Positions 16,002 through 24,248 of a DNA stretch of 56,725 nucleotides are shown piece after piece (position 1 is the first letter of the stretch; every line of letters begins with the position of its first letter). The notes under the pieces were generated by a model. It saw only the letters and a program-made list of their open reading frames with translations. It was not told the DNA's origin and ran no database searches. The position numbers were made by a program, and so were the translations under genes. The stretch is from the NCBI RefSeq assembly GCF_002160755.1, contig NZ_NFLE01000027.1, forward strand, positions 1-56,725, in the 5' to 3' direction. The DNA comes from Lachnoclostridium sp. An14 (lineage in GTDB: Bacteria; Bacillota; Clostridia; Lachnospirales; Lachnospiraceae).

Positions 16002-17990
16002 ATGAATTCGTTAGTTCAGACCGCTTGGAAACGCTTTCAAAACGCGTTTCCCGTGATTCTTTTTTTCTTTGTACTGTTCTTAATCATTGTCGAAGGCTTT
16101 GGCCTTCAGTACGCGATCGTGGTTTCTGTATTCACCACCATTTTCCAGACACAGCATACAAAAAGCCACACCCTTTCCTACTATGTGAAACTGTTGCTCA
16201 ACAGTTATATCCTGTGCGGATTGGCTTTTTTATCTTCTTTAAACCTGCCGCTGTGTATTCTTTTAAATTTCACCGTTCCGTTTCTGCTCGTGTTTCTGCA
16301 CAGCTCTCAGTTCAATCAAAAAGGTTATTTTTCCTACGCGATGATTTTTGTCTTTCTGGAATTGATGCCTCCCACGCTTTCCACTCTGCCCATGGAACTG
16401 GCCGCTATCACGGTGGCTGTGTTTGTGCTGGGCCTGAGTCTGCAGCTTTACGCCCGTTTATTCTTAAAAACCTCTGAACCCTGGGCAAAAATTCGTTTGG
16501 GCATAGGGGAATTGGCAGACCTTTTAGACCTGATCGCCTCCGGAAATCTTTCTGACGACACCAGCGCCAGACTACGGCGGCTGGAACAGGATTTTCACCG
16601 TCTCTCTTATGGCGGACACGGTTTTTTTGCTCTCAAAACAGAGACCTCCCGCCTCTATGATATGCTGGCCATTTTATTTCAGCGGGCGTCTTACCTGGTC
16701 ACCGACACTTCCTGGAAAAATTCCGTGGACGAAGCCCATATTGACGCCCTGCACCGATTAGCCGCGTATCTGCGAACCGTGCGGGATCAGATGTCCTCCG
16801 AGAATAACAGGGCCCTCATTTCTGAGGCGCGGGCATTTTTAAATGGGATGAACCTGGAAAACGGGCGGCTGCGCATCTTCTTTCGCAGTTTTCTTCATAT
16901 GCTGATTCTCATTTTAAAAAGCGAAACAGAACCCGAAACGGCAGCGCCTCCATGGCAAAAACTCAGTCTGGACGACACCATCGCCGGACTGCGCAGGCGC
17001 TGCACCCTGGAATCCTTTGAAATGCGGTTCGCGTTGCGCCTCTCTGTGGTCATGACCGTGAGCTATACCATAAGCTACCTGGTGGATATTACCCATTCTT
17101 ACTGGTTCCCTATGAACGCGTTTCTCCTGCTCATGCCCGCTTTTGAGGAGAGCAATTACCGGATGAAAACCCGACCTGTTGGAACCGCCATCGGATGCCT
17201 GTTCGTCTATCTGGTTCTGCCCAATCTTCATACTACGGCAGGGCAGTTTGTATTCGCACTGGCAGCTCTGTCCATTATGTACTGCGCGACCCCGGGCACC
17301 TGGAACCATCCGATTTTTTCCACCTGTTACGCGCTGACGCTGGCATCCATGTCCATTCCTCAGACGACGGCCATCTCCATGCGTCTCCTTTGTCTGGCGG
17401 CGGCAGTTGTCCTGGTGTATGTGGTCAATCATTTTGTATTTCCTACCAGCCGGGATACCATGTTTCGCTTTAATATGAGAACCTTGTTCCGCCTTCACAA
17501 TTCCTATTGGGAAATTATCCGGCAGACCCTTTACGGGCGGGTGGATTTATCCTCTGCCAGAGAAATTCTCACCTACTTCCACATGATTTATGGAGAGGCG
17601 GCTGCTTACATAAACAGTCTTCCCGATTCAGAGGAAAAATCTGCCGGTCAGAAAACCCTTATTGTACTCTGGCAAATCTTCTCCGAATTGGAACAGATGG
17701 AATTTTTGATCCAAACCGGATACGTGGACAGCCGGGCCTTTGACTCCCTGCTTGATCTGGCAGCCGCCTGCCAAAAACGGTTTACCAAAGGGAGCCATAC
17801 CCCATTGCCTGAATTACGGGAAACTTCCTTACCGTCAGCAGACGGGGAACCGGTATCCGCGGCAGATCTCACCGCTGGCCGCTCTCCCCTTGTCATTGCG
17901 CCATCTGGAAATCTGGATCTGGACTATGTGATCCGCCGGTATCTGAAAAACGCCGAAAGTGTAACCGCGGCATTTGGAACATTCGCCTAG
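16002..17990 (+). CDS. FUSC-family membrane protein (aromatic acid exporter-like)
   Basis: A 662-residue protein with two clusters of membrane segments, at about residues 18-155 and 345-490, each followed by a cytoplasmic helical domain. The layout matches the FUSC/YccS/AaeB-like family, where each half resembles the other. The second cluster includes 'SYTISYLVDITHSYWFPMNAF' and 'RPVGTAIGCLF', which fit FUSC_2. Members are thought to export aromatic acids or similar anions, but few are tested. Start ATG after AAGGGGGAG. It has its own promoter and no partner gene, so the substrate is unknown. Confidence 0.75.
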   Translation: MNSLVQTAWKRFQNAFPVILFFFVLFLIIVEGFGLQYAIVVSVFTTIFQTQHTKSHTLSYYVKLLLNSYILCGLAFLSSLNLPLCILLNFTVPFLLVFLHSSQFNQKGYFSYAMIFVFLELMPPTLSTLPMELAAITVAVFVLGLSLQLYARLFLKTSEPWAKIRLGIGELADLLDLIASGNLSDDTSARLRRLEQDFHRLSYGGHGFFALKTETSRLYDMLAILFQRASYLVTDTSWKNSVDEAHIDALHRLAAYLRTVRDQMSSENNRALISEARAFLNGMNLENGRLRIFFRSFLHMLILILKSETEPETAAPPWQKLSLDDTIAGLRRRCTLESFEMRFALRLSVVMTVSYTISYLVDITHSYWFPMNAFLLLMPAFEESNYRMKTRPVGTAIGCLFVYLVLPNLHTTAGQFVFALAALSIMYCATPGTWNHPIFSTCYALTLASMSIPQTTAISMRLLCLAAAVVLVYVVNHFVFPTSRDTMFRFNMRTLFRLHNSYWEIIRQTLYGRVDLSSAREILTYFHMIYGEAAAYINSLPDSEEKSAGQKTLIVLWQIFSELEQMEFLIQTGYVDSRAFDSLLDLAAACQKRFTKGSHTPLPELRETSLPSADGEPVSAADLTAGRSPLVIAPSGNLDLDYVIRRYLKNAESVTAAFGTFA

Positions 17991-18051
17991 CTGTATTCAC
18001 TTGATTGAAATGGCCCGAATACCGTTCCATTTCTTACAAAATTATTAAATT

Positions 18052-18065
18052 CGAACATTTGTTCT
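18052..18065. promoter_or_regulatory. LexA (SOS) box-like palindrome
   Basis: CGAACATTTGTTCT fits the Gram-positive SOS box core GAAC-N4-GTTC. It lies 8 bp upstream of the -35 of the promoter-like pair at 18074-18102. Confidence 0.4.
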
Positions 18066-18073
18066 TATTTTGC

Positions 18074-18102
18074 TTGCATTTATCTTCCGACTGTGTTATG
18101 CT
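18074..18102 (+). promoter_or_regulatory. Orphan sigma-A-like promoter
   Basis: TTGCAT (18074-18079), 17 bp, TATGCT (18097-18102), with no obvious gene downstream. Confidence 0.4.
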
Positions 18103-18669
18103 GAAGTCACCTTCCATTCCACAGTCGGGCAGACAGCAAGCTAATCTCTCAATGTTTTTCATTGCTGAATCTGAGACAGATCATAATGTTATCTCCCAGC
18201 ATCCTACCAGTATTTCCTCTGATATGATTTTCTCTGTTTTCGCCTTGTTTCTGATTTTAAGTACGCAAAATTAAGTGTTTGTATATATTAGAAAAATATA
18301 TCCAGAACACTTTATCCCCGCCTTTATGAAACCTTTTACTTATTCCCGGCTCACCCTAAAAGCTCATTTTTCTCCTGTGAATACCAAGAAGATTTTTGGG
18401 AGTTTTCGCATATTATATCCCGTTGCGGAGAGTTATACCTATTCCCAGGATTCCGGTTTCCGAATTGGCTTTTAAAAAACCTGATCAGAGAAATTGTGTT
18501 CATCCTTTATTGCAACACATTTCCGTGATTCCAGAATCCCCTGTACTATTTGTATCCTGATTCGCTCCGCAGTCACTTTTTACATGGCTTTTCATAAATT
18601 TCATATTATGTAAACTGCGTGACAAGCCGCGTCCTCCGCCGTTTTCCCTCGCCAGAGGACGCCCATGAC

Positions 18670-18909
18670 TTAATCCTCCTGATCCAGGTTCTCAAACACC
18701 TCGGAATCGTAAAACTCGCGAATACTCACTCCCAGTCCTTCCGTGATCTTCTTTATATTTGTAATTCCCGGATTTTTACTTCTTCCGTTGATAATGCTTT
18801 TCACCGTGGAAGGCGGCATACCAGCATTGTAAATGAGCATATACTCCGTCATATTCCGCTCCTCACAAAGCTCCCGTATTCGTTCTATGATGGCTTCACA
18901 TACCGTCAT
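18670..18909 (-). CDS. Small XRE/Cro-type helix-turn-helix regulator
   Basis: A 79-residue DNA-binding protein made of little more than one HTH_3 domain: IIERIRELCEERNMTEYML, AGMPPSTVKSIINGRSKNP and NIKKITEGLGVSIREFY correspond to helices 1-5. An acidic tail closes it. The ATG at 18909 follows AAAGGAG. It stands alone to the left of the glycan locus; a link to that locus is not shown by sequence. Confidence 0.85.
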   Translation of the reverse strand: MTVCEAIIERIRELCEERNMTEYMLIYNAGMPPSTVKSIINGRSKNPGITNIKKITEGLGVSIREFYDSEVFENLDQED

Positions 18910-18983
18910 TGACCTCACTCCTTTATCCTTTAGTTTAGTAGATAAAGACGTCTAATTAGGTCGATTTGTCGCCTATTTCAAAG

Positions 18984-19009
18984 AAAAACCGGACCCTCAT
19001 GTGGCCCGG
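18984..19009 (-). terminator. Rho-independent terminator of the left glycan block
   Basis: On the minus strand CCGGGCC and GGTCCGG pair (with one G-T) around a 7-nt loop and are followed by TTTTTCTTT. The stop codon of the last gene lies in the loop. Confidence 0.75.
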
Positions 19010-19941
19010 CTCTGGTTAATATTTTCAGTTTTCTCAACAATATAAATCGGTCTGTCTTTCAGCTCCGAAAACAGAATCGCGATATACTCGCCGATAATTC
19101 CTACAATTAAAAATAACACGGCAAACATAAAACAGATCAGTACCACAATGGTAGCATACCCATCCGGCGCACCCACCCGGACCCAGGTCCAGATGGTATA
19201 GATCATTACGGCGAATCCCAAAGCTCCCGTAACAGCGCCGGCGTAAATCCCCAATTTCAGCGGCAGATTGGAGAAACACAAAATCGTGTTCACCGCAAAA
19301 GAGAACAGCTTTCGGATGCTGTACTTGCTCTGACCGGCCACCCGCACTCCTGCCTCATATTCCAGGTTCGTCCGCCGAAAGCCCACATTCTGCACGTAGC
19401 CCCGAAGAAAGCGAACCTTCTCCCGGTAGCTGTCCTTCAAAACCAGAACGACTCTCCGGCTCACGGCGAAGAAATCCGATGCGTTGGCCTCAAATTCCAC
19501 ATCCGAAAGAGCATTGATCACCTTGTAAAAAGCCGCGGAGGTAATCCCTTTCAGCAAACCAGCAGACCGATTTTTTGTGCGAACCATATTCACCACATCG
19601 CAACCTGCCTCCGCCGCCTCCAAAATCTTCGGAATGCACTCCGGCGGATGCTGTAAATCCGCATCCATACAGATCACCATATCCCCGCGGCTGTAGTCCA
19701 GTCCGGCAATCATCGCCGCCTCATGGCCGAAATTGCGGGAGAAAGATACAAGCCTTACCCGTTCATCCTGAGCCGCCAGTTTCTCCAGTACCTGCAAACT
19801 GCCGTCCACACTCCCATCATTGACAAAAAGCAGCTCATGTTCCCAGGACAGGCCATTTAACACCCGCTTGGCCTCTTTATAAAATTCCGGCAGCGCCTGC
19901 TCCTCGTTGTAAACGGACACCACCACTGTCACTGTCTTCAT
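18997..19941 (-). CDS. GtrB/DPM1-like family 2 glycosyltransferase, membrane anchored
   Basis: About 314 residues. The GT2 domain at 1-230 has 'VVVSVYNEEQALPEF', 'FVNDGSVDGSL' and the metal-binding 'ICMDADLQHPPE'; two hydrophobic helices at the C-terminus (about 230-300) match the GtrB/undecaprenyl-phosphate glucosyltransferase layout. Such enzymes load a sugar on the lipid carrier for later transfer outside the membrane. ATG 19941 is preferred; an ATG at 19953 overlaps the licD stop as TGATG and is also possible. Last gene of the left glycan block. Confidence 0.85.
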   Translation of the reverse strand: MKTVTVVVSVYNEEQALPEFYKEAKRVLNGLSWEHELLFVNDGSVDGSLQVLEKLAAQDERVRLVSFSRNFGHEAAMIAGLDYSRGDMVICMDADLQHPPECIPKILEAAEAGCDVVNMVRTKNRSAGLLKGITSAAFYKVINALSDVEFEANASDFFAVSRRVVLVLKDSYREKVRFLRGYVQNVGFRRTNLEYEAGVRVAGQSKYSIRKLFSFAVNTILCFSNLPLKLGIYAGAVTGALGFAVMIYTIWTWVRVGAPDGYATIVVLICFMFAVLFLIVGIIGEYIAILFSELKDRPIYIVEKTENINQSRAT

Positions 19942-19952
19942 TCTGTCCACCA

Positions 19953-20792
19953 TCACTCAAAAATTCTGATCTCCATACTGGAATGAGAGGGCACCCGCTG
20001 CTCCTTCGGCGGAAGTTTCATATAATCCCCGTACAGCATGGTCAGCACCGCGTCTGGATCAGAAGGGGCCATAAGGCTCCGTCCTTCAAATTCCACCTGG
20101 CTGGTGGTGTCCGCCCAGGCACGTTCCACCGTCACATAAAGAAAATCCGGCTGATAGTTGCTGGCATAATAACGGCTGTGTTTTCCATTGTTAAACAGCA
20201 GGGCAAGCCTGTGCTGCCACGAAAAGAGCCATTTCATCGGGATCCGTTTCCCTACCGCGGACAGAAGGCCGATCGCCAGCCGTTCCTTCTTTCCATGATG
20301 AGACAGATCCAGGCGGTAACGGTGCCCCATAGCCAAGCCGTATATCACCGTGTGAAGGACACGCACCAAGGCTGCTGCCCCGTTCCCTTCCGGCAGTTCG
20401 TCCAGCACAAACAGATCCACCCACAGGTGATTCAGCTTTCCATCGTAAAACTCCATCTCCGCCCCGTCCTCATGCTTTTTGCTGGGCAGATAGAGGATCC
20501 TGGGGGTGAAATCATAAAACCCTCTGCCGCCGTGAAACTTTCGGTAATCCATCAGCTCCATGGTCTCCGGCAGTTCCCTTGCGGCCACCTTTAAAAAGGC
20601 CTCATATTGGCTCCTGGTAAAGATGATGTCCACATCATCATCCCAGGGGATAAATCCCTTGTGGCGCACCGCCCCCAACAGCGTACCCGCATCCAGCATA
20701 TAACGGATTCTGTATTTCCGGCAGATTCGATCCACCTCATCCAGCACCTTTAAATTGGCCTCGTGGACTTTCTCCAGCCCGTATCCTTCCAT
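19953..20792 (-). CDS. LicD-family phosphotransferase
   Basis: A 279-residue protein with the LicD/fukutin nucleotidyltransferase-like motif 'DAGTLLGAVRHKGFIPWDDD' followed by VDI near residues 40-60; the aspartates bind metal. LicD proteins add phosphocholine or another phosphoalcohol from a CDP-linked donor to glycans and teichoic acids. No choline uptake or activation genes are in the window, so the moiety is uncertain. It lies between rfbH and the GtrB-like gene, so it probably decorates the same polymer. Confidence 0.85.
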   Translation of the reverse strand: MEGYGLEKVHEANLKVLDEVDRICRKYRIRYMLDAGTLLGAVRHKGFIPWDDDVDIIFTRSQYEAFLKVAARELPETMELMDYRKFHGGRGFYDFTPRILYLPSKKHEDGAEMEFYDGKLNHLWVDLFVLDELPEGNGAAALVRVLHTVIYGLAMGHRYRLDLSHHGKKERLAIGLLSAVGKRIPMKWLFSWQHRLALLFNNGKHSRYYASNYQPDFLYVTVERAWADTTSQVEFEGRSLMAPSDPDAVLTMLYGDYMKLPPKEQRVPSHSSMEIRIFE

Positions 20793-20829
20793 GTTCTATT
20801 CCTCCCGCCAGCGGCTGCCGTCCTTTTGC

Positions 20830-22170
20830 CTACGCTCCTACGGCCTCCCGGATCACCGCAGCCATATAGTCGATCATCTCATCCGTCATTCCCGGATATA
20901 CGCCTACCCAGAAGGTGTCCCGCATGATCCGGTCAGTGTTTTCCAGACTGCCCGCTACCCGGTAGCCAGTTCCTGTTTCGCGCATCTCGTCAAAACAGGG
21001 ATGTTTGATCAGATTTCCCGCAAAAAGCATTCTGGTCTGAACACTTTTGGCCTCCACGTGCTGCACCACCTGATTCCGGTCCACACCCTCTTTGCAGGTG
21101 ATTAAGAACCCAAACCAGCTGGGATCTGAATTCGGACACGGCTCCGGCAAGATCAGCTTATCCTCCGTTCCCGCAAGCCCTTCTTTCAGCCGGGCGAAAT
21201 TCTTCTTTCTCCGCTCCACAAAGGAGGGGAATTTCTCCAGCTGGGCACAGCCCACAGCAGCCTGCATATCCGTAGCCTTTAAATTGTATCCAAAATGGGA
21301 GTACACGTATTTGTGATCATACCCCAGCGGAAGCTCTCCGTACTGCCGGTCAAACCGATGACCGCAGAGATTGTCGCGGCCGGAGGGGCACACACAGTCC
21401 CGGCCCCAGTCTCTTAGCGAACGGACAATCTTATTCAACAGCGGATCATTTGTATAAACCGCGCCCCCTTCGCCCATGGTCATATGATGAGGGGGATAAA
21501 AACTGGAAGTTCCGATGTCACCGATCGTCCCTGTAAAACGCACCTCGCCGTCAATGGCGTAGCGGCTTCCCAGAGCGTCACAGTTGTCCTCCACCAGCCA
21601 GAGGCCATGAGCCTCACAAAACGCCTTCACTGCTTTTAAGTCAAAGGGATTGCCCAGAGTATGGGCCACCATTACCGCCTTCGTCTTTTCTGAAAGAGCC
21701 TGCTCCAGGGCATTTACGTCGATGTTGTACTGCGGAATGGTCACATCCACAAATACCGGTACAGCCCCGTATTGGAGCATCGGCGTCACCGTGGTAGGGA
21801 ATCCGGCAGCTACTGTAATAACCTCATCCCCCTTATACACTCTCCGATCTCCCAAAAGAGGGGAGGTAAGGGCCATAAACGCCAACAGATTGGCGGAAGA
21901 TCCGGAGTTTACCAGAGAGCAGTATTTCACTCCCAGATATTCTCCCAGCTTTTTCTCAAACGCGTCCGTGTACCGTCCGGAGGTCAGCCAGAACTCCAGG
22001 GCACTGTCCACCAGGTTTACCATCTCATGCTCATCGTAAACCCTGGACGCGTAGGAGATCCGGTCTCCTGGCTCAAACGGTTTCTTTTTATTGTGATACT
22101 TTTCACAGTAGGCCGCCGTCATCTCCAGAATCCGCTCTCTGGCCTGCTGCTCTGACATATACTCAAACAT
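20830..22170 (-). CDS. rfbH: CDP-4-keto-6-deoxyglucose 3-dehydrase (E1)
   Basis: A 446-residue enzyme of the DegT/DnrJ fold that uses pyridoxamine phosphate and a [2Fe-2S] centre to remove the 3-hydroxyl from CDP-4-keto-6-deoxyglucose. The usual PLP lysine is replaced by histidine in PPHHMTMGEGG (H228/H229), the known mark of E1. Cysteines C259, C261 and C269 fit the iron-sulfur ligands. Placement after rfbF and rfbG confirms the pathway. A reductase partner (E3) and final epimerase or reductase are not seen in the window. Confidence 0.92.
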   Translation of the reverse strand: MFEYMSEQQARERILEMTAAYCEKYHNKKKPFEPGDRISYASRVYDEHEMVNLVDSALEFWLTSGRYTDAFEKKLGEYLGVKYCSLVNSGSSANLLAFMALTSPLLGDRRVYKGDEVITVAAGFPTTVTPMLQYGAVPVFVDVTIPQYNIDVNALEQALSEKTKAVMVAHTLGNPFDLKAVKAFCEAHGLWLVEDNCDALGSRYAIDGEVRFTGTIGDIGTSSFYPPHHMTMGEGGAVYTNDPLLNKIVRSLRDWGRDCVCPSGRDNLCGHRFDRQYGELPLGYDHKYVYSHFGYNLKATDMQAAVGCAQLEKFPSFVERRKKNFARLKEGLAGTEDKLILPEPCPNSDPSWFGFLITCKEGVDRNQVVQHVEAKSVQTRMLFAGNLIKHPCFDEMRETGTGYRVAGSLENTDRIMRDTFWVGVYPGMTDEMIDYMAAVIREAVGA

Positions 22171-22363
22171 TTTCTATGCTGCTCCTTTCCCACGGCTCAC
22201 TGGCAATACCATCGCCAGCCGCCCCATTATCCATCCGGAACCGGATATTTTACCGCCCGGCATGAACGCATTTTTCTCTCTAACTAATTGTGTGCCGCAA
22301 TCTGATTGTGTGCTACAGTGCGCACCGCTCCAGTAACGTCCGTTTTACGCGGAACAGTACATT

Positions 22364-23422
22364 CTATGAACGAAAAAACTCCCGGATCTGCTGGTCCGTC
22401 GCCTCCATAGCGCTCTCCCCGGCCGCCACCGCCTTGGCCCAGTCCACCGTCATGGCCACCGCCTCGCCCACATGGAGTCTGGGCCGCCAGCCAAATACCG
22501 ATTTAATTCTGGAACAATCCAGTTTCAGGAAATTGGCTTCATGGGGGCCTCCGTCATGGACATTCACCCACGCCATATTTCCCCAGGAGGCGCAGAATAA
22601 ATCCGCCAGCTCCCCGGTGGTCACGCAGTCGCAGTCGTCCGGCCCTACATTATAATATCCCTCGTATTTCCGGTCCTCATACTGTTTCGCCGCAATCTCC
22701 AGATATACCGCCAGCGGTTCCAGCACGTGCTGGTAAGGCCTGGTGGAATAGGGATTTCTTACCACAATATCCCTCCCGGCCTCTGCCGCCCGAATGCAGT
22801 CAGGAATGATCCTGTCATTGGCATAGTCGCCGCCGCCGATCACATTTCCTGCCCGGCAGGTAGAGACGGCGCAGCGTCCGCCCTGGAAAAAGGATTTTTT
22901 ATAGCTGTGGGTCACCAGCTCTGAGCAGGATTTACTGTTGGAATAGGGATCGTAGCCGTCCAAAGGATCCGTTTCCCGGTAACCGTACTCCCACTCCTTG
23001 TTGTCGTAAACCTTGTCTGTGGTCACATTTAAAAAGGATTTCACCGAGCCCGTCAGGCGGACGCACTCCAGCATATTCACTGTCCCCATCACATTCGTCT
23101 CATAAGTATATACCGGATCCTTGTAGGAATCCCGCACAATGGGCTGAGCCGCCAGATGGAATACCACCTCCGGCCTTGTCTCCTCAAATACTGCTTTTAA
23201 ATGTGCCAGATCCCGAATGTCCCCGATCACGGAATTCATGGTCTGTCCCAGTCTCGTCTGCTCAAAAATGCTGGGATCCGTAGGCGGCTCCAGAGCGTAG
23301 CCTGTCACCTGGGCTCCCGCCAGAGCCAGGATGCGGCAGAGCCACGTGCCTTTAAAGCCCGTGTGCCCTGTCACCAACACCCGTTTTCCCTTGTAAAATG
23401 TTTCCAAATCCTGTAAATTCAC
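22364..23422 (-). CDS. rfbG: CDP-glucose 4,6-dehydratase
   Basis: A 352-residue short-chain dehydrogenase-type enzyme. NAD-binding GHTGFKGTWL near residue 19, 'FHLAAQPIVRDSYKDP' and the catalytic YxxxK in DPYSNSKSCSE are as in RfbG. It converts CDP-glucose to CDP-4-keto-6-deoxyglucose, the substrate of RfbH. It starts 12 bp after rfbF; the 193-bp gap to rfbH is unusual for this operon. Confidence 0.94.
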   Translation of the reverse strand: MNLQDLETFYKGKRVLVTGHTGFKGTWLCRILALAGAQVTGYALEPPTDPSIFEQTRLGQTMNSVIGDIRDLAHLKAVFEETRPEVVFHLAAQPIVRDSYKDPVYTYETNVMGTVNMLECVRLTGSVKSFLNVTTDKVYDNKEWEYGYRETDPLDGYDPYSNSKSCSELVTHSYKKSFFQGGRCAVSTCRAGNVIGGGDYANDRIIPDCIRAAEAGRDIVVRNPYSTRPYQHVLEPLAVYLEIAAKQYEDRKYEGYYNVGPDDCDCVTTGELADLFCASWGNMAWVNVHDGGPHEANFLKLDCSRIKSVFGWRPRLHVGEAVAMTVDWAKAVAAGESAMEATDQQIREFFRS

Positions 23423-23434
23423 CGGTCGCTCCTC

Positions 23435-24211
23435 CTATTTCTCCCAGATCTTCCAAGGGGCCCGGCCGCTCTGCCAAAGCTCCTCCAGCTTGTTCATCTC
23501 CCGCTGAGTGTCCATGCACTGCCAGAACCCATCGTGATAAAAGGACTTCAACTGACCCTCCGCAGCCAGACGCTGCATGGGCCCCTGCTCAAAGACGGTG
23601 TCATCCCCCTCCAGATAATCAAAAATTTCCGGATTCAGCACCATAAATCCGCCGTTGATCAGGCTGCCATCGTTGTCGTCCTTTTCCCGGAAGGAGGTGA
23701 CAGTATCATTTTCATCAATGTCCAGCACGCCTTTTACCTGGCCGATATTCACGGTGGTGATGGTGGCAATCTTTCCGTGGCCTTCATGGAATTCCCTCAG
23801 CGCCTTTAAATCCACGTTGCACACGCCGTCCCCGTAAGTCATCATGAATGGCTCGCCTTTCACATATTCCTGGATCCGCTTAATGCGGCCGCCGGTCATC
23901 GTATAAAGGCCGGTATCCACCAGGGTTACCTTCCAGGGCTCCGAGTAGTTGTTGTGAACGTCCATGGTGTTGTTTGCCAGATCAAAGGTCACGTCGCTGT
24001 TGTGGAGATAGTAGTCCGCGAACCACTCTTTGATCACGTGTTGTTTATAACCGCAGCAGATCACAAACTCATGAAATCCGAACGCGGAATAATACTTCAT
24101 AATATGCCACAAAATCGGCTTTTCCCCGATCTCCACCATAGGTTTCGGCTTTAAATGGCTTTCCTCGCTGATTCTCGTTCCCAGGCCTCCGGCCAGTATC
24201 ACTACCTTCAT
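23435..24211 (-). CDS. rfbF: Glucose-1-phosphate cytidylyltransferase
   Basis: A 258-residue nucleotidyltransferase. The signature 'ILAGGLGTRISEESHLKPKP' is at residues 5-24 and 'MTYGDGVCNVD' holds the metal-binding aspartate. It makes CDP-glucose from CTP and glucose 1-phosphate, the first step to CDP-deoxysugars. The length is that of the family and the start follows a good AGGAGG-type site. Confidence 0.95.
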   Translation of the reverse strand: MKVVILAGGLGTRISEESHLKPKPMVEIGEKPILWHIMKYYSAFGFHEFVICCGYKQHVIKEWFADYYLHNSDVTFDLANNTMDVHNNYSEPWKVTLVDTGLYTMTGGRIKRIQEYVKGEPFMMTYGDGVCNVDLKALREFHEGHGKIATITTVNIGQVKGVLDIDENDTVTSFREKDDNDGSLINGGFMVLNPEIFDYLEGDDTVFEQGPMQRLAAEGQLKSFYHDGFWQCMDTQREMNKLEELWQSGRAPWKIWEK

Positions 24212-24248
24212 TACGTTTGTCCTCCTGTCCTCAGGCTGCCCACCGGGC

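Larger units (their letters stand above)
17991..18669. other. Long intergenic region without a convincing gene
   Basis: About 680 bp. Frames of up to 89 codons are open, but none has a good ribosome binding site or recognisable product. The region holds an SOS-box-like palindrome and a promoter-like pair near 18052-18102 that lead to no visible gene, so a small RNA or a decayed locus is possible. Confidence 0.45.

Noticed and set aside
18005-18274. 89-codon frame after the FUSC gene
   Set aside because: No ribosome binding site, no recognisable sequence, and it spans the SOS-like site and promoter.
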